This document shows, piece by piece, positions 39,841 through 51,664 of a DNA stretch of 64,000 nucleotides. Each line of letters begins with the position of its first letter. Positions within the stretch are counted from its first letter, which is position 1. The notes under the pieces are model-generated. The model saw only the letters and a list, made by a program, of their open reading frames with translations. It ran no database searches and had not been told where the DNA came from. Position numbers and translations under genes: made by a program. This DNA comes from Lucifuga dentata (taxonomy: Eukaryota; Chordata; Actinopteri; Ophidiiformes; Bythitidae), in the NCBI GenBank assembly GCA_014773175.1, contig VXCM01000149.1:200899-264898 (forward strand). The letters run 5' to 3'.

Positions 39841-40473
39841 GAAGTAAAGAGGAAGGAAACACAAGCACACACTCATATGTGCACGCAAGCATGTGCAGTG
39901 GACACACACAATTAGCCTTTGTCCGAGTCTGGACGTACATGTGTGTATGTGCACATGCATTTGTGTGTTTATGTGCACCTGATTATCCTCGTTTGATCCT
40001 CACACACACATCAGCAGGACATAAAGTAGCGGATGGCGAGTTTTGAACTTGGTTGTTGAGGACAGTAGCAGGCTTGATAGACTAGGACTAGCTGTGGAGA
40101 GTAAAGCAAAACAGCAGAGGTCAGAAAACACACGCACATCTCCAAAGAACAGCAATGAAATAAAATATTGCTCTAAATTGTAATGTGGGGTTGTGCATTG
40201 TCTGTCCGTGGTTCAATCCTGCTAATTTCAGCTTTCCAACTAGGTTTGAACCTAAGAGCAATCTATTAAATAACATGAAGTCAGTCAAAACACAGTCCAA
40301 CTTCATTAAATCTAAAAGGCTTTAAAATGGCACTTTACCAAGGGATGCTTCCTTAGTTGGTCTACCCACACATAATAGAGGCTAAAAATTGTTCATGAAT
40401 TACTGTTATTCTGCTATGACAATGATACAATGCTCATGATGCACACTGAATAAATATGAAAAAGTAGTCTTAC

Positions 40474-40530
40474 CTCTTCTGTATATTGTTTGCTTTATCC
40501 ACTGAAATCGCAGCAGTTGTTCAGAAGTCT
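40474..40530 (-). CDS. Small exon continuing the charged helix
   Basis: The upstream tract cctccttgtctgacacttt is followed by agag, so two acceptors two bases apart are possible (exon start 40,530 in phase 1 or 40,528 in phase 0). The donor gtaaga is strong. The exon encodes TSEQLLRFQWIKQTIYRR and leaves one base of a Gly codon. Joined to the previous exons it extends the helix LERELRLLAK, giving a probable short coiled coil. The two acceptors match the two possible upstream exons (45,559 or 45,229). Its short length limits certainty. Confidence 0.5.
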
Positions 40531-40874
40531 CTAAAGTGTCAGACAAGGAGGAAGAAGTATGTGGGAGGAAAACAAAGCCTTGAACTATCATATAACAAAG
40601 TAGTTCATTAGAAACCATCAAGATATGCAGGCAAGATACAAATGGAATACAGAAAATGAGAACTGGTGGACCGGTTGTCATGTCATGTTCACCCCAAACT
40701 TCCTCACTTCCTGCAGCCTCTCAGGAAAGTGGTAACAATCCAGACTGGGGCAGGACAGCTGAGGTCCAGGGTTGCATCTGGTTCCACAACAGCGTCTTCA
40801 CTTGATGTCATCCTTTTAGTCAGCTTCCTCATAATGAAATCAGCGACATGTTGGAAGTGAGTCCTTCTGCTGCT

Positions 40875-40996
40875 GAGCAAGGGAACAACAGCAAGAGAAC
40901 GAGGGAAGGGAACGAGAGCAAGGGAATGAGAGCAAGGGAAGGAGAGAAGGGAATGAGAGCAAGGGAACGAGAGTAAAGGAACGAGAGCAAGAGACC
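40875..40996. repeat. 14-bp minisatellite (gggaaygagagcaa)
   Basis: About eight copies of a 14-base unit with single-base variants. The array is purine-only on the plus strand except for the C/T at one position of the unit. It sits in the large intron between exons 45,229/45,559 and 40,474. Confidence 0.85.
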
Positions 40997-41739
40997 AACT
41001 CGAACAGCCCAACTGACATTAAAAAATATTCAACATAAAGTAAATGAAAATAAGCTTTAATTTTTATCTATTCAGTTAAGGCAGGCTTTTCCTTCATCTA
41101 CCCCCAATTAAATTGACATGCATGTTTTAGGTCTTTTATTTTATTTATTTTTTATTATATGTCACAGTGCAGCATTATCAATGAGCTGACAATAAAAGCA
41201 AAAAACGTTAAATATAAACTGCACTAGGTAATCTTTGCCATTGCACACAGCGTCTGATGTGACAGAGCTCCCGTTGTGGGACATACTTCATGCTGGAAGC
41301 ATTTTGCACCCTTAATGGAAGGGAGGAAAACCAAGTGAATGAGGGAAGATATCAGCGCCCTTCCTTTGCTTAATTTGGATTTGAATTTCACTTGATTTGG
41401 CAGCCATCTTATATCCGAGCATTTTAGAGATCCCCCCTTCAATTGGAAGGAAGATAACATCGGGAAGCAAACATTTTTGGTGGAACCGAGTACAGCCCAG
41501 GTGAAAAAACAGACTTTTCCTTTGTTCAGCTGTCTGCAATGCCTCTACCAGAGACTAGAGAGGATGTCTAGATCACCTGACCACATTTTAAGCTGTGAAA
41601 GAAAATGTAGAACTCCTGTGTGGTGAAGGAAACACCCAGCCAGGAGCTCCCATTCCACCCTGACTGAGAGGCAAGGCTGCCTCCTTTGTTTTTAATGTGT
41701 CTTATGAGTTCATCATTTAATTCCCTAAATAATTTAAAT

Positions 41740-41870
41740 AAGTTTGTGTCTGTGTGTGTGTGTGTGTGTGTCAGTCCTGTGATAGTCTGGAAACCCTGGT
41801 GAACCCTGCCCCCACCCAAGCTGCTCCACTACACAACATAGGATATAGAGAATGGATGGATGGATGTTTG
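41740..41870 (+). repeat. Fish repeat tail ending in ATGGATGG
   Basis: Bases from cagtcctgtgatagtctgga through ggatatagagaatggatgga resemble the common fish retroposon tail 'cctgcgacagactggcgacc ... agaaaatggatgga', with an interrupted middle. A GT microsatellite directly precedes it. Confidence 0.6.
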
Positions 41871-42009
41871 ATTTTAATAATAATCTTGTTCTCACTTTTT
41901 GAAGCGCTTTAAGACACACACACGCACAGAGTGATGGCAGCAATGCCCATTGGCACAGTTCCTTATCCTCTTTCTTACAAACATAATTTATCACCTACAG
42001 GAACTTCTT

Positions 42010-42185
42010 CAGAGAGAGAGAGAGAGAGAGAGTGTAAGATGTGTTAAGGGACAGATGTTGTGGGGACAGTTGGCTTTTGTGCCAATATGCTCCACAGAGG
42101 TTGAATGCACAACATTTTTCCCAGTTGCCATCATTTGTTTCTTAATAACGTTAGGGTGGCACTGGATCAGGTCAGAGTGCACGCG

Positions 42186-42229
<44 letters not shown>
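42010..42229. repeat. GA and CA microsatellites
   Basis: GA at 42,012-42,033; CA with a CG-containing leader at about 42,180-42,229. Confidence 0.9.
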
Positions 42230-42230
<1 letters not shown>

Positions 42231-43201
42231 TCTCATTTACACAAACAGACACCATCAAAAGGACCAGAGCACACTCCTGCTGAACAGTGAGCTGAACCCT
42301 CCATTTATCTTCCCACTGCCTTCCCTGTTTCTCTCATCCTTTGGCTGTTCCGTTGTTTGTTTTATACTTTCAGCTGTGTCTAATCCACCTACAACCATGT
42401 CTAAAGGCCCAAAAACCACCGTGCATGAGGAATGCAAGCATGTGCGCAAAAAAATACGAACACATACAGCATAAACACAGAGAAGCCATTATTCAAATCA
42501 AAGCTGCATTTAATTAATATCTGAAATTTTTTCACAGCATATTTTTAATCACACGGTTTTGGGAAATCTGTCTGCAAAACATTAATTCCCACACATATTT
42601 ACTATTGAAGATAAAGGTCAAAGGTCATCTGGACCGGCCTTTCTAACAGAAATTAGATTAGATCCATTTTGTTTGTGATATTCTCTCATACACATACATA
42701 TGTCATACTGTATTTTCAGATATTTTAACTAGTAACTCTGTGTGTGTTTGTGTGTGTGTTTCTCTCAAGGCAGTAAGAGGACACTGTGTCGATCCCTCTG
42801 TGCAGCCTCCTCCTCTTCCCTTTGTTCCTCGCTGACTCTGCCCCTGAAAGACCAAATCCATTAATCAAAGCTGGTACATCCTAAATAGATGTTACTCAAA
42901 CAGCAGCCTAAAATTAAAGCTATACGTGTCAAACCACCAACAGTTTCTGCATCATCTGCACAAGCTGCACCTCAGGAACTCCTACTCAAGGCAGCAGCTG
43001 ACTTCCCTTTCCAGGGCATCAACAGTTGTTTTAAATATGTCGTACATCAGCCGGTCAGAGGAATCGGGACAAAAGGCCATGCTGGTACATCCAGGTCTTG
43101 AACCTGCCAGATAAAATGAACTTCCAGGCTTCAAGCTCCCTGCTGGCTGCTGAGACAGCAACTGCATCTTTGAAACCACAGTTAAACACCTCGCCCAGAC
43201 T

Positions 43202-43546
43202 CTTAAAGGAATATACCGGCCATCGCATGTTTGAGCCCAATATATACAATCCACATAGACGTTATGTTACTGACAACCATTTCCCAAAATATACTACTTT
43301 AGTGGTAAATTTCTGATTTTTTTCCATTGGTTTCAGTTTATTCCAGTACGCTATTAAAATCAACTTGTAGAGGATTGAAACACTTGAGATACATAATCCA
43401 TCACAGCGAATAACATGTCTATTAGGTTTTTTTGTCGAAGCAACTTTATTTAACTGATCTGACGAGGATGGCAGTAACGTAACATGTATGCGGGTTGTTT
43501 CTATATTTAGTTCAAACACGCACGATCATTGGTATGGTCTTTTAAC
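43202..43546. mobile_element. Foldback/MITE element, copy C
   Basis: The shortest copy, about 345 bp. The left arm runs from cttaaaggaatataccgg through ttgagcccaatatatac to gttactgacaaccatttccc. The right arm is the inverse (cagtaacgtaacatgtatgc, then ttagttcaaacacgc, then ggtatggtcttttaa). The interior ccattggtttcagttta is shared with copy A. It has no open reading frame of note. Confidence 0.7.
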
Positions 43547-44589
43547 TAGTTTCTCAGTGATAGATGAAATTTCATTGTCATCAAAGGAGAAGTGGAACTT
43601 GTTTGTAAGAAGTTGTTGGAAGAAGTTAGTTTGCCCTTTTTCAACTCCAATGACCTGGATTTGGCAGGCTTGAAGCTTATCCTTGCCCAGGTGGTGACAA
43701 TTCCTGGAGCACCCCACCTGCGACTGATGTTTACATGAAGATGAGATCACCCATGAAAGCTCTGATAGGTGAGTATGCAATGTTTATGAAAAACATCATA
43801 ATCCTATCTTAGAAACCACAGTGGCACATGGAAGCGCTGAGTGAAGGCTAGATCAAAGTGAAGAGTAGACTGAGATGATGCTGCAGCAAAGCGAGGAGGC
43901 TGGAAGCAGCCGACTGAGACCTGCAGCAGATAATGAATCGTCTGGATATGAGACAAACATGGGAAGGGTCATACGAGACATACACATCAGTAGATATACA
44001 AATATGACTGCACCTAATATACTATACTGGGTCAACTGAAGACCATGTTATGTGCATACTCTATTAAGTGGATTTAAATAATAAAGATGTGTCACATTTG
44101 TGCGTCTGTGTGTGAGTTATGTGCTATACTGCTGTACACGACTCATCATGCACTAAAATAAATTAATATTGTATAGGTTTTTTTTGACAGGACTGAATTA
44201 TGTGTCCATTCATGGCACTCTGGTGGAAGTTACTGCAGAAAAGAACTTCATTATCATCGACTGAAACCACTCAACATACTCTATGGTACATAGCACCTAT
44301 ATAAATGAGCAGTTTGAGTTTAAGATCAATGCTTTTTCACAAATATTCTAAATATATAACAAGGATATGTGATCTATAATGCAGCACAGTTAAAATAAAG
44401 TTTGTATTTTCCCTGTTTCTCTGAGTAATTTTGAGTAGTAGAATTTATTGGACAGTAATATTACCTCATGATATTACCTGCACATTTTCTATCTTCCATG
44501 AATATGAATATTGTCACATTAACCTCAGCTTGCATGATGAGAAGAAAAATATCCAAGTCATCTAGTACAAATGCATCCATATATACAGT

Positions 44590-44771
44590 ATGTGTGTGCG
44601 TGTGTGTGTGTGTGTGTGTGCATACATGCATGCATGGAGCCCTCTGTAAAGTATGTGTTAAGCCAGTTATTACACACCTCAGTGTGATATTCACAGAGCT
44701 TTGCTCAGCACAAGGCCTCCAGTGCAGATTATGCCCACTACATATACGTGTGCACACACGCTCACACACAA

Positions 44772-44811
<40 letters not shown>
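44590..44811. repeat. GT and GA microsatellites
   Basis: GT at about 44,590-44,620 and GA at about 44,771-44,811. Confidence 0.9.
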
Positions 44812-44815
<4 letters not shown>

Positions 44816-44892
44816 CACAGACACATACAACACTCACACACAGGTTTTAAAATATTAAATATGACACAGTTTCAAAACATTCTCAATATATT

Positions 44893-44983
44893 CCCCCCCC
44901 CCCCCCCCNNNNNNNNNNNNNNNNNNNNNNNNNNNNNNNNNNNNNNNNNNNNNNNNNNNNNNNNNNNNNNNNNNCCCCCCCCC
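44893..44983. other. Assembly gap flanked by poly-C
   Basis: Sixteen C, then 66 N (44,909-44,974), then nine C. The true length and content are unknown; a poly-C tract probably stopped the read. Confidence 0.95.
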
Positions 44984-45228
44984 ACCACACACACACACGA
45001 AACATGGAATAGAAATTATATCCACATAATGCTGGTACAGTTCTAGATGGTATGCAAATGTTGTAAATTGGTAGAATTTGATATATTAATATTACGTATG
45101 AATAACATAATTGATTCAAATGTACAAATATTTGTATGCCTGGGCAGCCACAGTCATCATTGGGAGTGAGATGTATATTGTGTGTGTGTGTGTGTGTGTG
45201 TGTGCGCACGCGTATGTGTTTGTCTTAC

Positions 45229-45269
45229 CCACCCTTTGAAACGCTGCTGGTCTTCACTTCCACTGTTTC
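45229..45269 (-). CDS. Candidate 41-nt micro-exon
   Basis: Acceptor gtggttgctacag and donor TGG|gtaaga enclose 41 nt. In the phase left by the exon at 45,559 it reads Gly then NSGSEDQQRFKGW, ending on a codon boundary. The next exon can start in that phase using the acceptor at 40,530-40,529. It is small and the acceptor's pyrimidine tract is only moderate, so it may be alternative or false. Without it, the exon at 45,559 can splice straight to 40,530 in frame. Confidence 0.4.
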
Positions 45270-45558
45270 CTGTAGCAACCACTAAGGTCTGTGTCTCTGT
45301 TTCGGAGGTGGACATAACAGAAGTTGGAGGACATAACAGATGTAACAGAAGTTAACTTGGTGCTTCCTGTCTTACCTAATGCTTTATTTTATGATGAAAA
45401 CTAGTCATCTGCCCAACTACCATCATCACTGTCACAATCACAATTAATACATCAATCAATCAACATACACTTAGTTGCCTAGCGCAAAATATTAATCACA
45501 GGTGGCCATGTCATTTTGCAAGCATGCTTATAGTGTGTGTTTATGTGTGTGTGTGTAC

Positions 45559-45882
45559 CCTTGGCCAGCAGCCTGAGTTCCCGTTCCAGACAGGACAGTG
45601 TGTGTACGTTTGCATCAGTGTCCAGGTCAGGATCCTCACAGCCTGACTGGTCCACACCACAGATGTCCATGATCTCCTGGGCTGCCTGTGACAATGGACG
45701 AAACAATGGGCGCAACTCTATCCCATTGGAGCCTGTTGAGGGATGAGAAAGGCAGACAGAGAGAGCAGGAGAGGAGGAATGAGAGAGCGAGGGAGAGAGA
45801 AGGGCAGAAGCGGGACGTGTGTTTCTCCTAAGAGGTCGAGAAGGAGTTTGTGTGGACCTGCCAGACAGGCTCGAGCGTGATC
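45559..45882 (-). CDS. Exon (or two exons) ending in a charged helix
   Basis: From acceptor cctcattcag to donor gtacac the frame is open for 107 codons. The first part is basic and Ser-rich (RSSLSGRSTQTPSRPLRRNT). The last part reads SNGIELRPLFRPLSQAAQEI, then MDICGVDQSGCEDPDLDTD, then VHTLSCLERELRLLAK. It looks well conserved in character and ends in a heptad-like charged helix. The middle 84 nt (45,816-45,733) is almost all pyrimidine on the coding strand, begins gt and ends cag, and both edges are phase 1. It may therefore be a mini-intron, giving exons 45,882-45,817 and 45,732-45,559. Its donor (gtcccg) is poor. Either reading keeps the frame. The family is not recognised. Confidence 0.75.
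45733..45816 (-). other. Possible 84-nt mini-intron inside an exon
   Basis: On the coding strand this segment starts gtcccg and ends ccctcaacag, and it is almost entirely C and T in between. Its length is a multiple of three and it contains no in-frame stop, so splicing or retention both keep the protein in frame. The pyrimidine bias suggests an intron; the weak donor argues against it. Confidence 0.4.
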
Positions 45883-47580
45883 CTGAATGAGGCAGAGAGA
45901 CAGAAAGTCAAAGTGAAAGATAAAAAATAGAGTGGGAGAAGGAGAGAGAGAGAGAGAGAATAAGAGAGAGAGAGACACCGGTATGTTAAGGGATGGGTNG
46001 AAGGAGAGAGAGAGAGAGAGAATAAGAGAGAGAGAGACACCGGTATGTTAAGGGATGGGTGGATTAATGTATTGATACCTATAAGGGAGACGGATGGATG
46101 TAAGAATAGATAAATTCATAAAATTAGGAGCAATCCCACATGTAACATGTCAACATGAAAAGTGCATTTTACAAAAACGTTTAAAGAAATCAACAACTGC
46201 TACGGAGAGCATGAGTGCAAGACAGAGATAAAAGGAATTGTAAAGGAAGATAAGTGAAAGCAAAAAGGAAAGGGAGGGACAAAATCGCTCAGGATTCGGA
46301 GAAAGCGGGTGAGAGACAGAGAAAAGATCATAACAGTCGGTGGAATGAGTCGTGTCTCATCCCTCTCCACTGTGAGCCACATCAAATTGAATCAGATTGA
46401 ACATCCATCCCCACCTGCTCACTGTAAATTACATCGAGGCCCCTACTGAGAGGCTATGATGGCGTGTGTGCGTGTGCACACACACACGCCACACATTCCT
46501 CATGCTGTATGCTGTCTAACCAGTTTCAGCTCCAGTGTTAAGTCTTTCATTCTTTCNCCCCCATGCCTGCCTCTGTATTTCAGCACAAAGAAGCTCCACT
46601 TTGTGCTCCTCAGCAATGTGCGCTGTCAAACCGCGTAGTGTGAGAGGAGTAATGCTGCACGCTGATGCAACACGTGCGCTCACGCAGACGCATACACACT
46701 GGGTAGACACGCTTTCTGCTGACATTTAGGGCTGCAACAAAAAGGATGAGGATGAAGATGCCGTGTAGGAAACACACCATTTACTTGTGCAGGGTTGATG
46801 CAACACACAAGCGCATATAATTTGGATCTGCGTAGCTAAAACTGAAGCCTAAAAATAAACCAGGATAAACCAAACAAGAATATAAACTTGGAAAAAAAAG
46901 GAGTTTCCTATTTAACGGACACTCAGGCTCTCAAAGCCTTTTCAAGGTATTAATTTATGGCACAAGGGAGCCTACGCACATGTCAGCGAGTTGCCTTCTT
47001 TAGTATGGTGTCAGACTGAAAAGACAAGCAAACTAAAACACAGAGAATACAGCAATTTGCCAAAAATATCTGTAATTAAACTTTTTTGTCCTGTTAATAT
47101 ATTGGAAAGTTTTAAGCTCCCAACTGTATATTCGTAGCTATTAAGTATGATTAAAAAGGGAATGATTTTATAATTCCAGACCTACTTTCAAAGATGGAAC
47201 AGAATGAAAATCAGCTTATCCACTTGTATATACTGCACCTAAAGTCAGTGGAGTCAGCTCTGTGCCTAAATGTTTCAAAGTGATCCTTTTGGAAATATAG
47301 AGAATGAATTAGGAGGGAAATAAGATCAAAGTTAAGTGTGATGAAGAATGTCACAAATAGGATACAACTAAACATGGGAGGCAAGGGTGCCTTTGTTTGA
47401 TGGAGAAAAATTAAAATATGGAAAGGCATGAAGGCATCAAAAAGAAGGACTGGAAAAAAAAAAGTTGAAATAAAGACAAACAGTTAAAATAAGTGAGAGA
47501 AAAGACAGAAAGAGAATTCTGTGAATTAATTAGCATTTAGGGTATGAGACACATCAGTACTTAAACAGATTATCTTCCTG

Positions 47581-47588
47581 TCTCTCAG

Positions 47589-47622
<34 letters not shown>

Positions 47623-47655
47623 GTGCGTGCGTGCACGCGCGCGTTTNTCTCTCAG

Positions 47656-47689
<34 letters not shown>

Positions 47690-47713
47690 GTGCGTGCGTG
47701 CACGCGCGCGTTT
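47581..47713. repeat. GT/GCGC microsatellite block duplicated around an N
   Basis: The same block (tctctcaggtgtatatgtg, GT run, gcgtgcgtgc, gcgcgcgttt) occurs at 47,581-47,646 and 47,648-47,713 with an N at 47,647. The alternating GT/GC tract could form Z-DNA. Confidence 0.9.
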
Positions 47714-48081
47714 GTGTAAAACTCTGAGTATGTATATCAGGATAAACAGATTACTGCACTGTTTCTGAGATCTCAGAGAGGAAGTGATGAGAGGACAAAT
47801 TCCTGGACCGACTCCCAGTCCGGTACGTCTACTTATGTGTGTGTGGGTGTGTGAGTGTCTGTGATACAGTATAATCTCTTCAAGAAAGCGGCAGACTCGG
47901 TGCCAAGACAGTGCGGCCGTATGCGGGACTATAGTACATTAATGGTGTATGAAGTAGAGTTCTGTGTGTATGAGAGGGTAAATAAAAGGCAGAGCTCAGC
48001 ATGACTGTATTTTAAATAGATACACAGACACACATGTACCAGATGTTGCAAGTTCACATGCAGAAGTTTCTCCTCCCTTAC

Positions 48082-48204
48082 TGGATGTGGTTGCGTGACT
48101 CTGAATTCCAGCCGGCTGTATATGGTCGCTCATCATCGCTCTGAAAATGAGGTGCTCCTCGGCATCGGTTCTCAGGCTGCTGCCTGGCTGGCGACTCGCT
48201 GACC
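48082..48204 (-). CDS. Internal exon, 41 codons
   Basis: The acceptor ctcttcatctcag and donor gtaagg flank 123 nt. Two frames are open. The one that fits the phase of both neighbours reads SASRQPGSSLRTDAEEHLIF, then RAMMSDHIQPAGIQSHATTS. The split codons become Gly (from the exon at 51,514) and Arg (into the exon at 45,882). The TDAEEHLIFRAMMSDHI segment is probably helical. The second open frame (VSESPARQQPENRC) is rejected because it breaks phase. Thirty-three bases upstream of the exon the intron holds a poly-A run with an N (48,261). Confidence 0.7.
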
Positions 48205-51200
48205 CTGAGATGAAGAGAAAGAAAGCAAACCAAACCTGTGATGGAAAAAAAAAAAAAAAANGAAAAAAAAAAAAAAAACCACATTGAACTGAATTTGCAA
48301 GAACACTGTTTTCTATCCCATCATCTTAAGGTTTCGTGTCTTGCTGACCCTGTTTTAAAAATCATTTATCATCCGATCCATTTTCACATTCTATTGCCCT
48401 TTTTTATGGCCTTGTCTATGCTTTGAAAACCATTTGAAATATTTGAATACGAGATGAAATTGGGGACACAATGTTACTGTGCAGTAAGACTTATGGCTAG
48501 AAAATAGAGGTAACTTTGCTTAACTGCAACAGTGAATGTTTTTGTAGGTTTTCACTTTTGACAGCATATCAGTCTACACAGAATAACAAGAGTTACACGC
48601 AGTAACCTCAGTTCTATGATTATAGACAAAGCCCTCTAAGAATTCCCCAGACTTACAAACTCACCCACACTGTGCGCGCTTGCAGGAAGAGAGGCATTCA
48701 GAGCTGAGACACCAAATTCAAACTCCGTACATACTCAGCATTCACATAATTATTTTCACGAGTGGGCTGACCTCAATTACATTACAACACATTCTTTCAA
48801 TTAAAACCAACAAGAAAAAAAACCTCAATTTACCAAATAACATTTGATACACCCACGTGTTTGTCCACCCAGCAACATAATATGGAGCAAACCAATATTG
48901 TTTAGCAAGACTTAGAGCCAACCCTGACAACTGCACAGTAATTACTGCACTTTTCTTCTTTTTCTCCAGTGGTTAGGTTACAGTTTATGCTATTGATTGA
49001 ATGTAAATTCTCCTAACTAGTTTAAATTAGCTGCAAATGAAAGCAGTTAAGGGAAGGTGAACCAGACAGCCAGCTACTGAGCTCCCTGCATTATTGTGAA
49101 GAGAAGTAGAGTGGATAGAAACTGTTTTGGAGGAAATTTATTTAGAAACGCAGACAAAGATAACACTGGAATTCTGTCAATCTGCTGGTCCGGATGCCAG
49201 TCTTGTCGCTGTTCATTTACCTTTTGTCTTTCATCTGCCTGTCTTCCTGTCTGTTTGCTCATCCATTTGTCTGCTGGTGCTTATTTCCCCTTCTGCTTGT
49301 CTGTCTACCTGTCTGTCTGCCTTTTAGCATATTCTCCTGGCAGTGTCTCCATCCAGCTGCCTGTCTGTTCATCACTCTCTTCTGTCTCTTTCTATTTCTG
49401 TCTGTTTCCCTGTGTGTTCATTTTCCTGCATGACTGTGTGTCTCTCCATCTCTTTCTTTATTTCTGTATGACTGGATGCACACACTATACAGAAACTGCA
49501 GACTAACAACCTCATTTTCTGACTGACTGGGTGATGGAGGGTAAGAGAAAAAAAGAAAGGGGAGGTGGAGAGGTAGAGCAGGAGACACATAAAACCTGTT
49601 GGATCTCATCCCTGCCTGGAAAAAAAAGATAGAGGAGACAGATGGAGGGATCGGGGGACATAAATGAGTGTGGAGTGTTGTCAAGGTGATATTCCTCCTC
49701 TCTAACCTTTCTCTCTCATTAACTTTGGAGCTTTAACGATGGTGGCAGAGACAGCGCAGGGTTTGACGAGTGGATGGCTGCGTGGCGAGAGGAGGGTGAT
49801 GGTGCCCTTGTGGGAGTCTCTCATTGTCAACCACATTCATTCAAGGCAGACTTGACAATGAAACACTGAATGGGCTGTGATTCCAGGGTTGATGAAGGAG
49901 AAGGTTGATGAGTTCATTTCGGGCCAAAGCAATTTACTTGAGCAAATAAAGTCTGAATTAAAAGAACATACTGAATCAAAAACAGTAACCTCTGTTTGAA
50001 ATGCCTGTAATTCAAAAGCCTCAGACAACAGCACGAGGCATAATGTGCACCATGTGACTCTACAAATTATACCTCCTGATTCTCTCTGAATACTTATTAT
50101 TTTAACTCTGATACAATTTAGAGCAGGCTATTCCACCAGACATGTAGGACAGTCAGAGTAATGCAAATGAAATGACCAATGTAACAAATTCCCAAAGTCA
50201 AAAATAATTTTAATAAGCTATTTGTGGTCACAAATATCAAATTTGCCATATATCCACGGGAAACATAGTCAAGATTTTTGCAGTACCCTCTCTGCCTGCA
50301 GCATGGTCTGACATAAGTGTTAAAACCATCTTGTCATAGAATTATTGGCCTGCTGAAACTTAGAAATGAAAGAAAGGGAGATGAGAAATATGATTTACTA
50401 ATAGAATCCAGAACATTGGTTTCAAAACATCTATGCGTTCTTTCACAAGCAAATGGTAGTACTTAAAACGGTGGCAGAAAAAAAGGGGGATATTATAGTA
50501 ATAAAAAAATCTACAACATAGACGTTAATTATAGATAATAATTACAACAATACTAATAACTCCGCACAACTTTTTTTTGCACTAAAATGTGTGTACATAT
50601 TAAAAACTATAACTCTTAAGAATACATTTTGTGGACTATAATGCTGACATGATAAAAGGTTTTCAGCAGTGGCGTAAAAAGATGGTCTCGCAGTGAAAGC
50701 ATACACCTTTTAAAGTTCCGTACAAAGTCAAAGTAAACTTTGTCTGCCATGTGAAGGACACAGCCACAAAGATCTAGATCCTCGAGCTGAGGAAGAAACA
50801 AAAAAGAAAAGTGTGTGTGCATGTGTGTGTCTGTACAAGTGTTTTGCATCTATGTGAAGGAATACAGACACTCATTTTTGGAGGGTCTGTGTGGGTCCGT
50901 GTGCATTTGTGTTCAGCACCTCAAGTGCCAAGAGTTCCTGAAAATTATCTTCACGCACAAAATAATTTCAACTATTTGGAAAAAGAAGCACACAGTCTTT
51001 GACAAGAGCACAGGAAAACACACACACACACACACACACAAAACAAAAACAAAAAAAACAAAAACAGACACACAAATAAAAAGGCATCTCAGGAAAGCTC
51101 CCCTCGGACCCACCAGTAGTAAATTATCGGTGCTGTCCCCCACCTCTCGTTTTCCACCAAGCAGCCAGCACTCCTCTGGGTTTAAAACTCATTTTCATAT

Positions 51201-51513
51201 CTCTTGTAAGCTCTACATTTTTACATATTTGTTCTAAATCCCATTATGAGGCCTTGGTGATATGAATATCGCTTGCAAATTGGAAAGTATCTCCAGGCAA
51301 AAGTTGGACACAGAGGTAATCTTCACAATCTAATCTCTTGAAGTACAAAACCAGCAACAGAATTTTCTGATGTAGTGTTATATGAAAACATGAGACTATT
51401 TAAAAAAAAAAAAAAAAAAAANAAAAAAAAAAAAAAAAAAAGGAAATCTCACTAAAATAGATGCACAAAAATTTAGGCACACACACACATAAGCAAAATT
51501 CTTCTGAACCTAC

Positions 51514-51664
51514 CTGTTGGGTCTGAGTCAAGCTGGGTATTCTGACATATATGGCTTGAGTCAGCATCTATGAATTCTGGTTGGCTTGTGCGACCAGAAC
51601 TGAAGTCCAAACCCAGATCACAAAAATGCTGTGATCTAGACTCAGCTTTTTGGTTGAGCACCAT
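51514..51664 (-). CDS. Internal exon beginning with an in-frame ATG
   Basis: A 151-nt exon between acceptor tgcccttag and donor gtaggt. It is read in phase 0 as MVLNQKAESRSQHFCDLGLD and continues to ICQNTQLDSDPT, ending with one base of a Gly codon. The first codon is ATG, so it could serve as an internal start in a shorter transcript; I see no direct evidence for that. The previous exon ends exactly on a codon, which fits. The composition is polar and acidic, with no recognised domain. The downstream intron contains a poly-A run broken by a single N (51,422), so the assembly nearby may be wrong, but the exon itself is clean. Confidence 0.7.

Larger units (their letters stand above)
33151..40473. 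other. Non-coding DNA, intron or intergenic
   Basis: Homopolymer-N joints at 33,419 and 39,291, several microsatellites, the repeats at 34.6, 37.3 and 38.4 kb and the candidate element at 39.7 kb. The segment 35,935-36,040 (caattacagtgatgtattga, then tttgtcagcagg) is unique and has homeodomain/MEIS-like words, but nothing more. Confidence 0.5.

Noticed and set aside
42889..43254. Several overlapping open frames on both strands
   Set aside because: No splice sites in phase and no recognisable protein; the right end runs into the foldback element at 43,202.
48082..48204. Second open frame of this exon (VSESPARQQPENRC)
   Set aside because: It does not fit the phase of the flanking exons, whereas the other frame does.
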